Assembly (NCBI GenBank): GCA_964615765.1
Contig: CAZTQN010000017.1
Span: forward strand, 1-64,000
Origin: CAZTQN01 sp964615765
GTDB taxonomy: Bacteria > Planctomycetota > Phycisphaerae > Phycisphaerales > UBA1924
Direction: 5' to 3'
DNA: 64,000 bases
Below are positions 43,686-52,080 of the stretch, in pieces (position 1 is the first letter of the stretch; every line of letters starts with the position of its first letter). Below the pieces are notes generated by a model. The model did not search any database. It saw only the letters and a program-made list of their open reading frames with translations, and was not told where the DNA came from. The position numbers and the translations under genes are program-made.

Positions 43686-44189
43686 ATGCTCGAAAGCCAG
43701 CCGATCCAGATTCGCCCGGTTACGCGTGCCGATGTGCCGCTGCTGTTTGAGATGCAGCTTGATCCGGAGGGGAACCACCTTGCGGGGACCAAGCCGCGGA
43801 CGCTCGAGGCGTTTGCGGCGGTGTGGCAGACGATTTTGGGCGACGAGCTGACGCCGCCGGATGCGCAAGTGGTGGCGCGAGTGATTGTGGAGGGGCACGC
43901 GGCGACGGGGGCGGTGATCGGGGTGATCAACGTGTTTCCGCGGGAGGGGAAGGACTACGTGGGGTATTGGATTCGGCGGGATTGGTGGGGGCGCGGGGTG
44001 GCGTCGCGGGCGCTGGGGCTGTTGCTGAACGAGTGTGCGAGGCGGCCGCTGGTGGCGCAGGTGGCGGCGCACAACGCGGCGTCGCTGCGTGTGCTGGAGC
44101 GGGCGGGGTTTGTGGTGACGGCGCGGGAGCACATGCCAGAGACGGAGCGGTATACGCCGGGGCCGGTGGTGACGCTGGTGCTGCGGTGA
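43686..44189 (+). CDS. GNAT-family N-acetyltransferase
   Basis: A 167-residue acetyl-CoA-dependent acetyltransferase of the RimJ-like type: IQIRPVTRADVPLLFEMQLD, motif A YWIRRDWWGRGVASRALGLL, then VAAHNAASLRVLERAGFVVT. The substrate is not evident. Confidence 0.88.
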   Translation: MLESQPIQIRPVTRADVPLLFEMQLDPEGNHLAGTKPRTLEAFAAVWQTILGDELTPPDAQVVARVIVEGHAATGAVIGVINVFPREGKDYVGYWIRRDWWGRGVASRALGLLLNECARRPLVAQVAAHNAASLRVLERAGFVVTAREHMPETERYTPGPVVTLVLR

Positions 44190-44193
44190 AAGG

Positions 44194-45609
44194 TCAGGGC
44201 GCGGCGAAGGTGCGGAGGTCGGCGATGAAGGCGGCGAGGGCAGCGGGGCGATCGGGCTCGGGCGTGCGGAGGATCATGGAGGGATGGATGGTGGGGAGCA
44301 TGCGCACGGGGCGGTCGGGGTGGTTGATCCAGACGCCGCGGTGTTCGTGAACGCGGAAGCCGGGGCCGAGCATGGCTTGGCCGGCGGTGGCGCCGAGGAG
44401 GAGGAGGCGGCGTGGATTGACGATGTCGAGTTCGCGCTGGAGCCATGGGGCGCAGGCGCGGATGTGGGCGGGGCCGGGGCGTTTGTGGATGCGTCGCGGG
44501 CCGCGGGTTTCGAAGTGGAAGTGTTTGACGGCGTTGGTGACGTAGATGGTGGTGCGGTCGAGGTCGGCGGCGGCGAGGGCGTCATCGAGGAGGCGGCCGG
44601 CGGGGCCGATGAAGGGTCGGCCGGCGCGGTCTTCTTCGTCGCCGGGCTGCTCGCCGAGGATCATGCGTTCGGCGGGTGCGGGGCCTTCGCCGAAGACGGT
44701 GCGGGTGGCGAGTTCGCACAGGCCGCAGCCGGCGCAGGACTCGGCGGCGTCGCGAAGCACGGGGAGGGAGATGGGGCCGACGGGGACGAAGGGTTCGGCG
44801 CCGCGGTCGTCGTCGAGGCCGCGTTCGATCATGCGGCGGACGCGCTCGGGGGCCTGGGCGAGGAGGCTGGTGATGATGGCGGTTTCGGGGAGGGTGGCCC
44901 AGTGGCGCTTGGGCATCTCTTTGACCATGGCGCTGAGTTTGATGCGGGCGGGGTTGAAGATGGAGGCGTAGTAGGTGGTCCAGAGGGCTTCGATGGAATC
45001 GTCGGCGCGGACGTCGGAAGCGGGGACGCCGGGGCCGAAGGTGAGGCGGTCGCCGTCCCAGTCGACGGAGCGGCGGGGCGTGAAGATGGTCCAGCGCATG
45101 ACGCCGAAGCGGGCGGCGAAGAAGGGGGCGGCGAGTTCGACGATGTCGTGCTCGGGGCGGTGCCAGGCGACGTAGCGCTCGGGGGCGTCGGGGGAAGCGT
45201 CGATGCGGCGGAAGCGGACGAAGGCGTGCATCTTGTGGATGTCGCGGCGGACGGCTTTGGCGAGCAGGTCGAGGCGGCGGACGTCGAGGTCGGTCGGGTC
45301 GAGGAGGACGCGCGGCTCGCCGGCAGCGAAGCGGCGCCAGGCGAGGCGGTAGAGCGTGGCCCAGCGGTCGGGCGCGGAGTGGTGGGCGGCGGCGTGAGCG
45401 CGGCTGCCGAGCGCGGCGCGGAGGCGACGGACGAACGCGGTGGTTTCGGGGCTGGGCGGGCCGTCGGGGATGGGTGTAGCGAAGAGGGCGGGGCTGGAGT
45501 TGTCGGCCCAGGCGACGGAGTCGGGCTCGACGCGGGCGCGGATGAGGCGGGCGGCGAGGCGGAGAAAGGTGTCGTAGCGGCCGGCGGGGTCGGCGGTGCG
45601 GAGGGGCAT
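44194..45609 (-). CDS. DUF4130 - UdgX-type uracil-DNA glycosylase fusion
   Basis: A 471-residue two-domain protein. The N-terminal half (residues 1-250; LLAKAVRRDIHKMHAFVRFR, MRWTIFTPRRSVDWDG, MPKRHWATLPE) matches the DUF4130 family. The C-terminal half is a uracil-DNA glycosylase of the UdgX type: GEQPGDEEDRAGRPFIGPAG, VTNAVKHFHFE, and the UdgX loop RRIHKRP, whose histidine can bond covalently to an abasic site. CAGCGLCELATRT suggests a 4Fe-4S cluster. It is paired with the next gene, a radical-SAM protein, as in many bacteria. Confidence 0.9.
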   Translation of the reverse strand: MPLRTADPAGRYDTFLRLAARLIRARVEPDSVAWADNSSPALFATPIPDGPPSPETTAFVRRLRAALGSRAHAAAHHSAPDRWATLYRLAWRRFAAGEPRVLLDPTDLDVRRLDLLAKAVRRDIHKMHAFVRFRRIDASPDAPERYVAWHRPEHDIVELAAPFFAARFGVMRWTIFTPRRSVDWDGDRLTFGPGVPASDVRADDSIEALWTTYYASIFNPARIKLSAMVKEMPKRHWATLPETAIITSLLAQAPERVRRMIERGLDDDRGAEPFVPVGPISLPVLRDAAESCAGCGLCELATRTVFGEGPAPAERMILGEQPGDEEDRAGRPFIGPAGRLLDDALAAADLDRTTIYVTNAVKHFHFETRGPRRIHKRPGPAHIRACAPWLQRELDIVNPRRLLLLGATAGQAMLGPGFRVHEHRGVWINHPDRPVRMLPTIHPSMILRTPEPDRPAALAAFIADLRTFAAP

Positions 45610-45633
45610 GGGTGCGGTGGCGCGGGGTGGTGG

Positions 45634-46941
45634 TCAGAGCTCGCCGGTGCGTGCGGAGGCGGCGGCTTCGAAGAGTGTGGGGGCGGGGGCGGGGGTGGGT
45701 TCGGGTGTGCGCGCGGGGGGTGGTGCGGTGATGAGGTCGGATGGTGATGGCGCGGGCGCGGCGAGGTCGCGGTCGGGCGGGGACCAATCGGCAGTGACGA
45801 TGAAGCGCTGCGTGCGCGAAAGCGGCACGCGGAGGCGGCGGAGGTCGGCCAGGCGCAGGCGGCGGGCGGCGCGGGCGGCGAGGATCCGCGTGACGTTGCG
45901 CACGCCCAGGCCCGGAACGCGGAGGAGGGCTTCGCGCGGCGCGGCGTTGATGTCGATCGGGAAGAACTCCGGGTGGCGGAGGGCCCAGGCGTGCTTGGGG
46001 TCGATGTGCAGGGAGAGGTTGGGCTGCGACGCGTCGGTGAGTTCGGCGGCGGAGAAGCCGTAGAAGCGGATGAGCCAGTCGCTCTGGTAGAGGCGGTGCT
46101 CGCGGATGAGCGGCGGGGTGACGGGCGGGAGGGCGGCGTCGGCGGAGGGGATGGGGCTGAAGGCGGAGTAGTAGACGCGCTTGAGGCGGTGCTGGGTGTA
46201 GAGGCGGGTGGATTGGGCGAGGATGGTGGCGTCGGTGGTGTCGGTAGCGCCGACGATCATCTGGGTGGATTGGCCGGCGGGGGCGAAGGCGGGCGGCGTG
46301 GGGGCGGAGGAGCGGGAGGCGCGGCGGCTGGCGGCGGCGTCGTCGCGGCGCTCGCGGATGCAGGACATGGTGAGGTCGACGGTGCGGAGGGATTTTTCGG
46401 GGGCGAGGCGGCGGAGGTCGTCGTCGGTGGGGAGTTCGATGTTGACGCTGAGGCGGTCGGCGTAGCGGCCGGCACGATCGATGAGGGCGGCGTCGGCGCC
46501 GGGGATGGTTTTGAGGTGGATGTAGCCGTTGAATTTTTCGACGGTGCGGAGGCGGCGGGCGATCTCGGCGAGGCGCTCCATGGTGTAGTCGGGGGACTGG
46601 ATGATGCCGCTGGAGAGGAAGAGGCCTTCGATGTAGTTGCGCTTGTAGAACTCGACGGTGAGCCAGACGACTTCGTCGACGCTGAAGCGGGCGCGCGGGG
46701 TATCGCTTGAGACGCGGTTCACGCAGAAGCGGCAGTCGAAGATGCAGTAGTTGGTCATGAGGATTTTGAGGAGGGAGATGCAGCGGCCGTCGGGCGTGTA
46801 GGAGTGGCAGATGCCGACGGAGCGGGTGTCGCCGAGCATGCCGTCTTGTGCGGCGCGGCGGGAACCGGAGGAGGCGCAGGAGGCGTCGTACTTGGCGGCG
46901 TCGGCGAGGATGGCGAGTTTGTGTTCGAGGGCGTGGGGCAT
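45634..46941 (-). CDS. Putative DNA repair radical SAM protein
   Basis: A 435-residue protein with a radical-SAM cluster motif CIFDCRFC (CxxxCxxC) near residues 66-73, followed by a TIM-barrel-like part (GLFLSSGIIQSPDYTMERLA, GYIHLKTIPGADAAL). The C-terminal part has a helix-hairpin-helix (LLRVPGLGVRNVTRILAARA) for DNA contact. This family is named for its constant neighbour, the DUF4130-UdgX protein. The reaction is unknown. The Pro-rich C-terminal tail is variable. It starts 230 bases before copA, on the other strand. Confidence 0.88.
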   Translation of the reverse strand: MPHALEHKLAILADAAKYDASCASSGSRRAAQDGMLGDTRSVGICHSYTPDGRCISLLKILMTNYCIFDCRFCVNRVSSDTPRARFSVDEVVWLTVEFYKRNYIEGLFLSSGIIQSPDYTMERLAEIARRLRTVEKFNGYIHLKTIPGADAALIDRAGRYADRLSVNIELPTDDDLRRLAPEKSLRTVDLTMSCIRERRDDAAASRRASRSSAPTPPAFAPAGQSTQMIVGATDTTDATILAQSTRLYTQHRLKRVYYSAFSPIPSADAALPPVTPPLIREHRLYQSDWLIRFYGFSAAELTDASQPNLSLHIDPKHAWALRHPEFFPIDINAAPREALLRVPGLGVRNVTRILAARAARRLRLADLRRLRVPLSRTQRFIVTADWSPPDRDLAAPAPSPSDLITAPPPARTPEPTPAPAPTLFEAAASARTGEL

Positions 46942-46998
46942 TGGCGGGGGTGGATGATGCGGGAGTCGGATCTTGTACGGTGGCGCCCGGTGCGAGGT

Positions 46999-47097
46999 TC
47001 AACGGGGCGAGAGGTCGGGGGCGAGAGGTGAGGGGAATGAAGCGGGGATCGAGGCGGAGAGGCGAAGGCCCCACGCGGAGCGTGGGGGTACCCGGAG
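46999..47097. repeat. Composite B-C repeat upstream of copA
   Basis: A purine-rich GGGGCGAGAGGTCGGGGGCG tract is followed by hairpin CCCCACGCGGAGCGTGGGGG and GTACCC. Same combination as 22050-22205 and as the insertion within copA. Confidence 0.8.
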
Positions 47098-47170
47098 GGG
47101 GGAGCACGGACGGGTGCGGTGTCTAGTGTTTTTGAGCGTTGACCACGGCTTTGTCGACGGCGGCTGAACC

Positions 47171-49543
47171 ATGTCCACTCCCATCGATCGTGAGCGTTTG
47201 GCGGATTCGCACGGTGCTGAGGCGTCGGCGGGCGCGGTGGTGGATATGGCGATTGAGGGGATGTCGTGCGCGTCGTGCGTGGCGCGGATTGAGCGGGGGC
47301 TGGCGCGTGAGGCGGGGGTGCGGACAGCCGCGGTGAATCTGGCGACGCGGTCGGCGCGGGTTGAGTTTGATTCGCGGCGCGTGTCGGCGGAGCGCGTGGC
47401 GGAGGTGGTGCGGGAGCTGGGATACGAGGTGGGGCAGGGGACAGAGGTCAGGGGGAAGGGGATAGGGGGCGGAGGGGAGGGGACAGAGGCCAGAGGTCAG
47501 GGGACAGGGGAGATGCAGAGTCCCCACGCGGAGCGTGGGGGTACCCGGGGGTTGCGGCGGCGGTTGGTGCTCAGTGCGGTGCTGGCGTTGCCGGTGGTGG
47601 TGATCGCGATGTCGCACGGGGCGATTTCGTGGCTGCACGGGGCGTGGACGAACTGGGTGCAGTTGGTGTTGACGGCGGCGGTGCTTGTGGTTGGAGCGGG
47701 GCCGATCTATCGGGCGGCGTGGGCGAGCGTGCGGCATCGGACGGCGACGATGGACACGCTGGTGGCGCTGGGGACGGGCGCGGCGTTTGTGTACTCGGTG
47801 GTGGCGACGATTGCGCCGGGTGTGCTCATGAGCGCGGGGCACGCGGGGCACGGTGCGGGTGGGGCGGCGATGGGGCCGGCGGTGTATTTCGAGGCGGCGG
47901 CGGTGATCGTGGTGTTCATCTTGCTCGGGCGCTTGCTGGAGGCGCGGGCGACTGGGCGGACGACGGAGGCGATCGAGCGGCTGATGGCTCTGGCGCCGGC
48001 GATGGCGCGGGTGGAGCGGGCGGGTGCGGAGCGCGAGGTTGCGGCGGAGGCGGTGCGTGTGGGCGAGGTGGTGGTGGTGCGGCCGGGCGAGCGGGTGCCG
48101 GTGGACGGCGTGGTGGTGTCGGGCGCGTCGGCGGTGGACGAGTCGATGCTGACGGGCGAGAGTGTGCCGGTGGAGAAGGGCGCGGGGGCGGCGGTGTTTG
48201 GCGCGACGATGAACACGACGGGGGTGCTGCGTGTGCGGACGACGCGCGTGGGCGCGGAGTCGACGCTGCGGCAGATCGTGCGGATGGTGGAGGATGCGCA
48301 GGGGAGCAAGGCGCCGATTGCGCGGATGGCGGACCGGATCAGCGCGGTGTTTGTGCCGGCGGTGCTGGTGATCGCGGCGGTGACGCTCGCGGCGTGGCTG
48401 GTGCTTGGGCCGACGGAGACGCGGGTGGCGATGGCGGTGAGCAACGCGGTGGCGGTGCTGATCATCGCGTGCCCGTGCGCGCTGGGGCTGGCGACGCCGA
48501 CGGCGATCATGGTGGCGGCGGGGCGCGGGGCGCAGCGGGGCGTCTTGATCAAGAACGGGGCGGCGCTGGAAGCGGCGGGGCGCGTCGACACGGTGCTGCT
48601 CGACAAGACAGGGACGATCACCGAGGGTCGGATGACGGTGATGGAGATCGCGACGACGGGCGGCGTGAGCGTGGAGGACGTACTGAGCGCGGCGGCGAGC
48701 GCGGAGGCGGGGAGCGAGCACCCGATCGCGGCGGCGGTGGTGCGCGGGGCGCGCGAGCGCGGCGTCAACGTGCGCCCGGCGAGCGGGTTTCGGGCGCATG
48801 TGGGCGCGGGCGTTGAGGCGGTGGTGGATGGGCGGGGCGTGCTGGTGGGGACGCCGGAGTGGCTGGAGAGTTGCGGCGTGCGCGGCGACGGGGCGGAGGA
48901 GATGGACGCGGCGAAGAACGCGATGCACGCGGCGGGGCGGACGGTGCTGGGGGTCGCGATCGATGGGCGGATGTCGGGCGTGTTGGGCGTGGCGGATGTG
49001 GTGAAGGCGACGTCGGCGGCGGGGGTGGCGGCGCTGAAGGGGATGGGGATGCGCGTGGAGATGGTGACGGGGGATCACGCGGGCGCCGCGGAGCGTGTGG
49101 GGCGCGAGGTGGGCGTGGATGCGGTGATCGCGCGCGTGCAGCCGAGGGACAAGGCGGCGCGGGTGGAGGCGCTGCGCAGCGAGGGGCGGGTGGTGGCGAT
49201 GGTGGGCGATGGGATCAATGACGCGCCGGCGCTGGCGCGGGCGGATGTGGGGATGGCGATGCGGTCGGGGACGGATGTGGCGATCGCCGCGGCGGATGTG
49301 ACGCTGATGCGGTCGGACGTTGGGTCGGTGGCGGAGGCGATCGGGCTGGCGCGGCGGACGCTGCGGACGATCCGTCAGAATCTGGGGCTGGCGTTCGTGT
49401 ACAACGTGGTGGCGATCCCGGTGGCGGCGGGGGCGCTGTACCCGGTGACGGGGTGGCTGCTGTCGCCGATGATCGCGAGCGCGGCGATGGCGCTGAGCAG
49501 CGTGAGCGTGGTGACGAACAGCCTGCGGCTTCGGCGGGCGTGA
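47171..49543 (+). CDS. copA: Cu+-exporting P-type ATPase
   Basis: A 790-residue inner-membrane pump. One heavy-metal-associated domain (GMSCASCVARIERGL, residues about 35-90) precedes the membrane part. Features include the A-domain TGES, the CPC motif (ACPCALGLATP), DKTGTITEG with the phosphorylated Asp, SEHPIAAA, GDGINDAPAL, YN in TM7 and MALSS in TM8; CPC with MxxSS is the Cu+ type. Residues about 88-127 are a foreign Gly/Glu/Arg-rich stretch encoded by repeat families B and C, between the metal domain and the first TM. Confidence 0.95.
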   Translation: MSTPIDRERLADSHGAEASAGAVVDMAIEGMSCASCVARIERGLAREAGVRTAAVNLATRSARVEFDSRRVSAERVAEVVRELGYEVGQGTEVRGKGIGGGGEGTEARGQGTGEMQSPHAERGGTRGLRRRLVLSAVLALPVVVIAMSHGAISWLHGAWTNWVQLVLTAAVLVVGAGPIYRAAWASVRHRTATMDTLVALGTGAAFVYSVVATIAPGVLMSAGHAGHGAGGAAMGPAVYFEAAAVIVVFILLGRLLEARATGRTTEAIERLMALAPAMARVERAGAEREVAAEAVRVGEVVVVRPGERVPVDGVVVSGASAVDESMLTGESVPVEKGAGAAVFGATMNTTGVLRVRTTRVGAESTLRQIVRMVEDAQGSKAPIARMADRISAVFVPAVLVIAAVTLAAWLVLGPTETRVAMAVSNAVAVLIIACPCALGLATPTAIMVAAGRGAQRGVLIKNGAALEAAGRVDTVLLDKTGTITEGRMTVMEIATTGGVSVEDVLSAAASAEAGSEHPIAAAVVRGARERGVNVRPASGFRAHVGAGVEAVVDGRGVLVGTPEWLESCGVRGDGAEEMDAAKNAMHAAGRTVLGVAIDGRMSGVLGVADVVKATSAAGVAALKGMGMRVEMVTGDHAGAAERVGREVGVDAVIARVQPRDKAARVEALRSEGRVVAMVGDGINDAPALARADVGMAMRSGTDVAIAAADVTLMRSDVGSVAEAIGLARRTLRTIRQNLGLAFVYNVVAIPVAAGALYPVTGWLLSPMIASAAMALSSVSVVTNSLRLRRA
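47436..47549 (+). repeat. Composite B-C repeat inside copA
   Basis: GGGGACAGAGGTCAGGGGGA and further purine-rich units, then CCCCACGCGGAGCGTGGGGG with GTACCC. The length keeps the copA frame open, so the repeat is translated as a linker. Confidence 0.88.
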
Positions 49544-49819
49544 AAGAGACCTTTAACTCAGAGGTCTCTGAGGGGGGGGGAGAGGCTCGGAGTGGGACGG
49601 GAGAGGTGAGGGTGCGGGGGTGGTGAGGCGATGACTAGGCGATGGCCAGGCGATGTTCAGGCGTTGCGCGCCTTGTGGCACCATCGGCGCGGAGTCGCCG
49701 TCGGCGATGGTGCCCCACTGCTTTTGGCTTGGCGTGTTCGCGGGCTTCTCGTCGAAGGGCTTTGCTTGTCTCCGAGCGAACTCTGCTGTCTCTGCGCACT
49801 CTGAGTTTGGTCTGGTGGT
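49544..49819. other. Intergenic with hairpin
   Basis: About 275 bases downstream of copA. A 10-bp stem, GGCACCATCG pairing with CGATGGTGCC, lies at about 49675-49716, and the loop is GC-rich. It could end transcription of copA or of the convergent gene; there is no T-tract, so this is uncertain. The rest is unassigned. Confidence 0.45.
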
Positions 49820-50194
49820 TTAGTGCGATGGCGGGTTGGCCTCGAGGGCGGCGAGGGCTTCGGAGACGATGGGGACGTAGGTGTACATGGGCCCGCCGCC
49901 CATCATGACGGCGACGCCGGCGGCGTCCATGACTTCGCGTGGGGAGGCGCCGGCCTTGAGGCATTTTTCGACGTGGGAATAGATGCAGGAGTCGCAGCGG
50001 GCGGCGACGCCGATGGCGAGGGCGATGAGTTCCTTGTGCTTGACGGAGAGGCCGCCTTCGGCGGTGGAGTCTTTCATCAAGGCTTGGAAGAAGGGGCCGA
50101 AGGCTTTGCCGATGTCGGCGCCGCCGGGGCGGGCCTTCATGGCGTTCATGCGGGCGGGCCAGGTTTGATAGAAGGATTGGGCGTCGGAGTGCAT
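49820..50194 (-). CDS. Carboxymuconolactone decarboxylase / AhpD-like protein
   Basis: A 124-residue CMD-fold protein. The redox motif RCDSCIYSHVEKCLKAGASP (CxxC with following His) matches AhpD-like peroxidase reductants. Preceding KHKELIALAIGVA is also a family feature. It may be involved in oxidative stress with the nearby rhodanese and thioredoxin-reductase-like proteins; that link is inference. Confidence 0.88.
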   Translation of the reverse strand: MHSDAQSFYQTWPARMNAMKARPGGADIGKAFGPFFQALMKDSTAEGGLSVKHKELIALAIGVAARCDSCIYSHVEKCLKAGASPREVMDAAGVAVMMGGGPMYTYVPIVSEALAALEANPPSH

Positions 50195-50231
50195 GGTGGT
50201 GTGTCCGGGGTGGTGTGGGTTGGTGGAGGTG

Positions 50232-50879
50232 TCAGGCGCAGGGGCCGGTGGAGCAGGCCGCGGGAGCGGGCGTGCGGTTCCAGGGCATGATGCTGAGGAG
50301 GGAGGCGAGGGCGCAGGTGCCGGTGGCGCCGGCGAAGGCGAGGCCGGCGCCGAGGAACGCGGGGAGGGCGATGAAGGCGGGGTGGACGAACCAGGCGAGT
50401 GCGGAGCCGAGGAGGAGGAGGGCGCCGATGGTGAGTTGGACTTGTCGCATGACGCTGATGCGTGGTGCGACGGAGGAGGAATCGGTGGGGAGTGCGGCGG
50501 ACTTCCAGGCGTCGATGCCGCCGATCATGTTGACGATGGGGACGCCGCGGGCGGTGAGCATGGTGGCGAGGCGGCAGGCGTCGGCGGAACGTTTGCCGCC
50601 TTTGCAGTGGAGGACGAGTTTCTGACCCGGGGCGAGGAACTGAGCGGCGCGGTCGGGGGAGAAGGTGGAGAGCGGGAGGAGTCGCGAGCCGCGGATGCGC
50701 TCGCGGGCGTGCTCGTCGGGTTCGCGAACGTCGATGAGGACGGCCTGGCCGGCGCGGAGCCAGGCGTGGACGTCGGAAGGGGTCGCTTGCGTGATGCCGG
50801 CGGGCGCGATGGGGGCGGCGGGCGGAGGCTTGATCTCCGTGGTGTGCGACGGGGCGGGGTTGGTGACGGAGGCGGCCAT
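50232..50879 (-). CDS. Rhodanese-like domain with C-terminal membrane segment
   Basis: A 215-residue protein. A rhodanese domain at residues 30-125 contains IDVREPDEHARERIRGSRLL and the active-site loop LHCKGGKRSADAC (Cys present). The last 65 residues (VQLTIGALLLLGSALAWFVH and ALPAFLGAGLAFAG) form two membrane segments like DUF2892/YgaP. This suggests a membrane-bound sulfurtransferase. It ends ACSTGPCA. The cluster with redox genes fits a sulfur or thiol role. Confidence 0.88.
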   Translation of the reverse strand: MAASVTNPAPSHTTEIKPPPAAPIAPAGITQATPSDVHAWLRAGQAVLIDVREPDEHARERIRGSRLLPLSTFSPDRAAQFLAPGQKLVLHCKGGKRSADACRLATMLTARGVPIVNMIGGIDAWKSAALPTDSSSVAPRISVMRQVQLTIGALLLLGSALAWFVHPAFIALPAFLGAGLAFAGATGTCALASLLSIMPWNRTPAPAACSTGPCA

Positions 50880-51041
50880 GGCGGCTCCTTTGTGCGAGGA
50901 CGCACGCGGGCCCGGAGCACGACGGCGCGGCGCTGACGCGGCGCGGCGGGGTGTACTGAGGCGCCCGCGATGTGTGGATTTTAATGCGGACGGCGCGGGG
51001 GGACGAGCGGTGCGCCGCAAAAGCGGGCGGTACCCTCGGAC

Positions 51042-51572
51042 ATGAGCGGTGTGATCGAGGCAATACGAACGTATGACTACCTGGTGATGGCGCGGGCGCG
51101 GGTGATGGCGCCAATGCGGGGGCTGACCGCCGCGCAGTATCAGGCCGAGTTTCCGTTCGGGCTGAAGACGCTGGCGGCGACGATGGCGCACATGGTGTCG
51201 TCGGAGTGGTACTACGTGGAGCGGATTCGCGGGGTGGAGGTGCCGGCGTATGAGCGGTGGGCGATTCAGTACGAGCGGCCGCCGGTGTTTGAGGTGATCG
51301 ATCGGGCGTGGGCGGACCAGGCCGAGCGGACGCGGGAGGCGATCCGGGCCGAGAAGGATTGGTCCAGGACGATCCGGTGGTTGAGCTTTCCGGATTCGGC
51401 GGGGAAGCGGTGGATGATCACGACGTCGGCCGGGGATCTGTTCACGCAGCTGGTGCTGCACGAGGTGCATCACCGGGCCCAGGCGATGGCGATGCTGCGG
51501 CAGTTGGGGACGCCGGTGGAGGATGTGGATTTTAATGAGTTTATGTATGTCAGAGAAGGCACTGGGCACTAG
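51042..51572 (+). CDS. DinB-family protein
   Basis: A 176-residue four-helix-bundle protein with the DinB-like metal site: H in TMAHMVSSEWYYVERI and the final HEVHHRAQAMAMLRQLG. These proteins often act in thiol-dependent chemistry or stress. Its last codons, EGTGH-stop, come from a family A repeat that starts at 51557. Confidence 0.85.
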   Translation: MSGVIEAIRTYDYLVMARARVMAPMRGLTAAQYQAEFPFGLKTLAATMAHMVSSEWYYVERIRGVEVPAYERWAIQYERPPVFEVIDRAWADQAERTREAIRAEKDWSRTIRWLSFPDSAGKRWMITTSAGDLFTQLVLHEVHHRAQAMAMLRQLGTPVEDVDFNEFMYVREGTGH

Positions 51573-51627
51573 GCACTGGGCACTAGTGGATGCGAAGGCA
51601 CCGGGGACCGGGCACCAGGCACTAGGG
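51557..51627. repeat. Family A repeat forming the end of the DinB gene
   Basis: AGGCACTGGGCACTAGGCAC and further units, then a second short tract. It supplies the stop codon of the DinB gene, as another copy does for thyX. Confidence 0.82.
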
Positions 51628-51654
51628 GGCATGGGAGTGAAGGAGATGTGTGTG

Positions 51655-52014
51655 ATGGACATTCGTGAGATTGGGCGGCGGTTTGTTGAACTGTGCAACC
51701 AGGGGAAGAACTTCGAGGTGATGCGGACGATGTATCACGCGGACATCGTTTCGGTGGAGGGGAGCGGGGCGGAGACGGCGGGGCAGGCGGCGGTGATTCG
51801 CAAGTCGGAGATGTGGGCGGAGCGGAACGAGATTCATGGGGAGACGGTGAAGGGGCCCTACTTCAACGGGGAGCGCGAGTTCGCCGTGCACTTTGCGTTT
51901 GACGTGACGGAGAAGGCGACGGGGAAGCGGACGATGCTGGAGGAGGTGGCGGTGTACACGGTGGAGGGCGGGAAGATCACGCGGGAGAAGTTCTATTACG
52001 CGGGGTCGTGGTAA
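51655..52014 (+). CDS. SnoaL-like (nuclear transport factor 2 fold) protein
   Basis: A 119-residue protein of the SnoaL-like fold: IGRRFVELCNQGKNFEVMRT, MYHADIVSVEG, then EVAVYTVEGGKITREKFYYA. The ATG at 51655 is chosen because AAGGAG lies about 9 bases before it; an ATG at 51646 is too close. Function unknown. Confidence 0.8.
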   Translation: MDIREIGRRFVELCNQGKNFEVMRTMYHADIVSVEGSGAETAGQAAVIRKSEMWAERNEIHGETVKGPYFNGEREFAVHFAFDVTEKATGKRTMLEEVAVYTVEGGKITREKFYYAGSW

Positions 52015-52080
52015 GGGCCGGGTTGTGGTCCGGGCGGGGTCATGGTGAGGCGTGTTGAACACGCGTGATCGGCCTGGTGG

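Noticed and set aside
46941..47170. Copper-responsive operator before copA
   Set aside because: The region is mostly repeat sequence, and no clear inverted operator or regulator gene was seen.
47171..49543. Frameshift in copA at the repeat
   Set aside because: The frame stays open through the repeat and both sides match the family, so it is an in-frame insertion.
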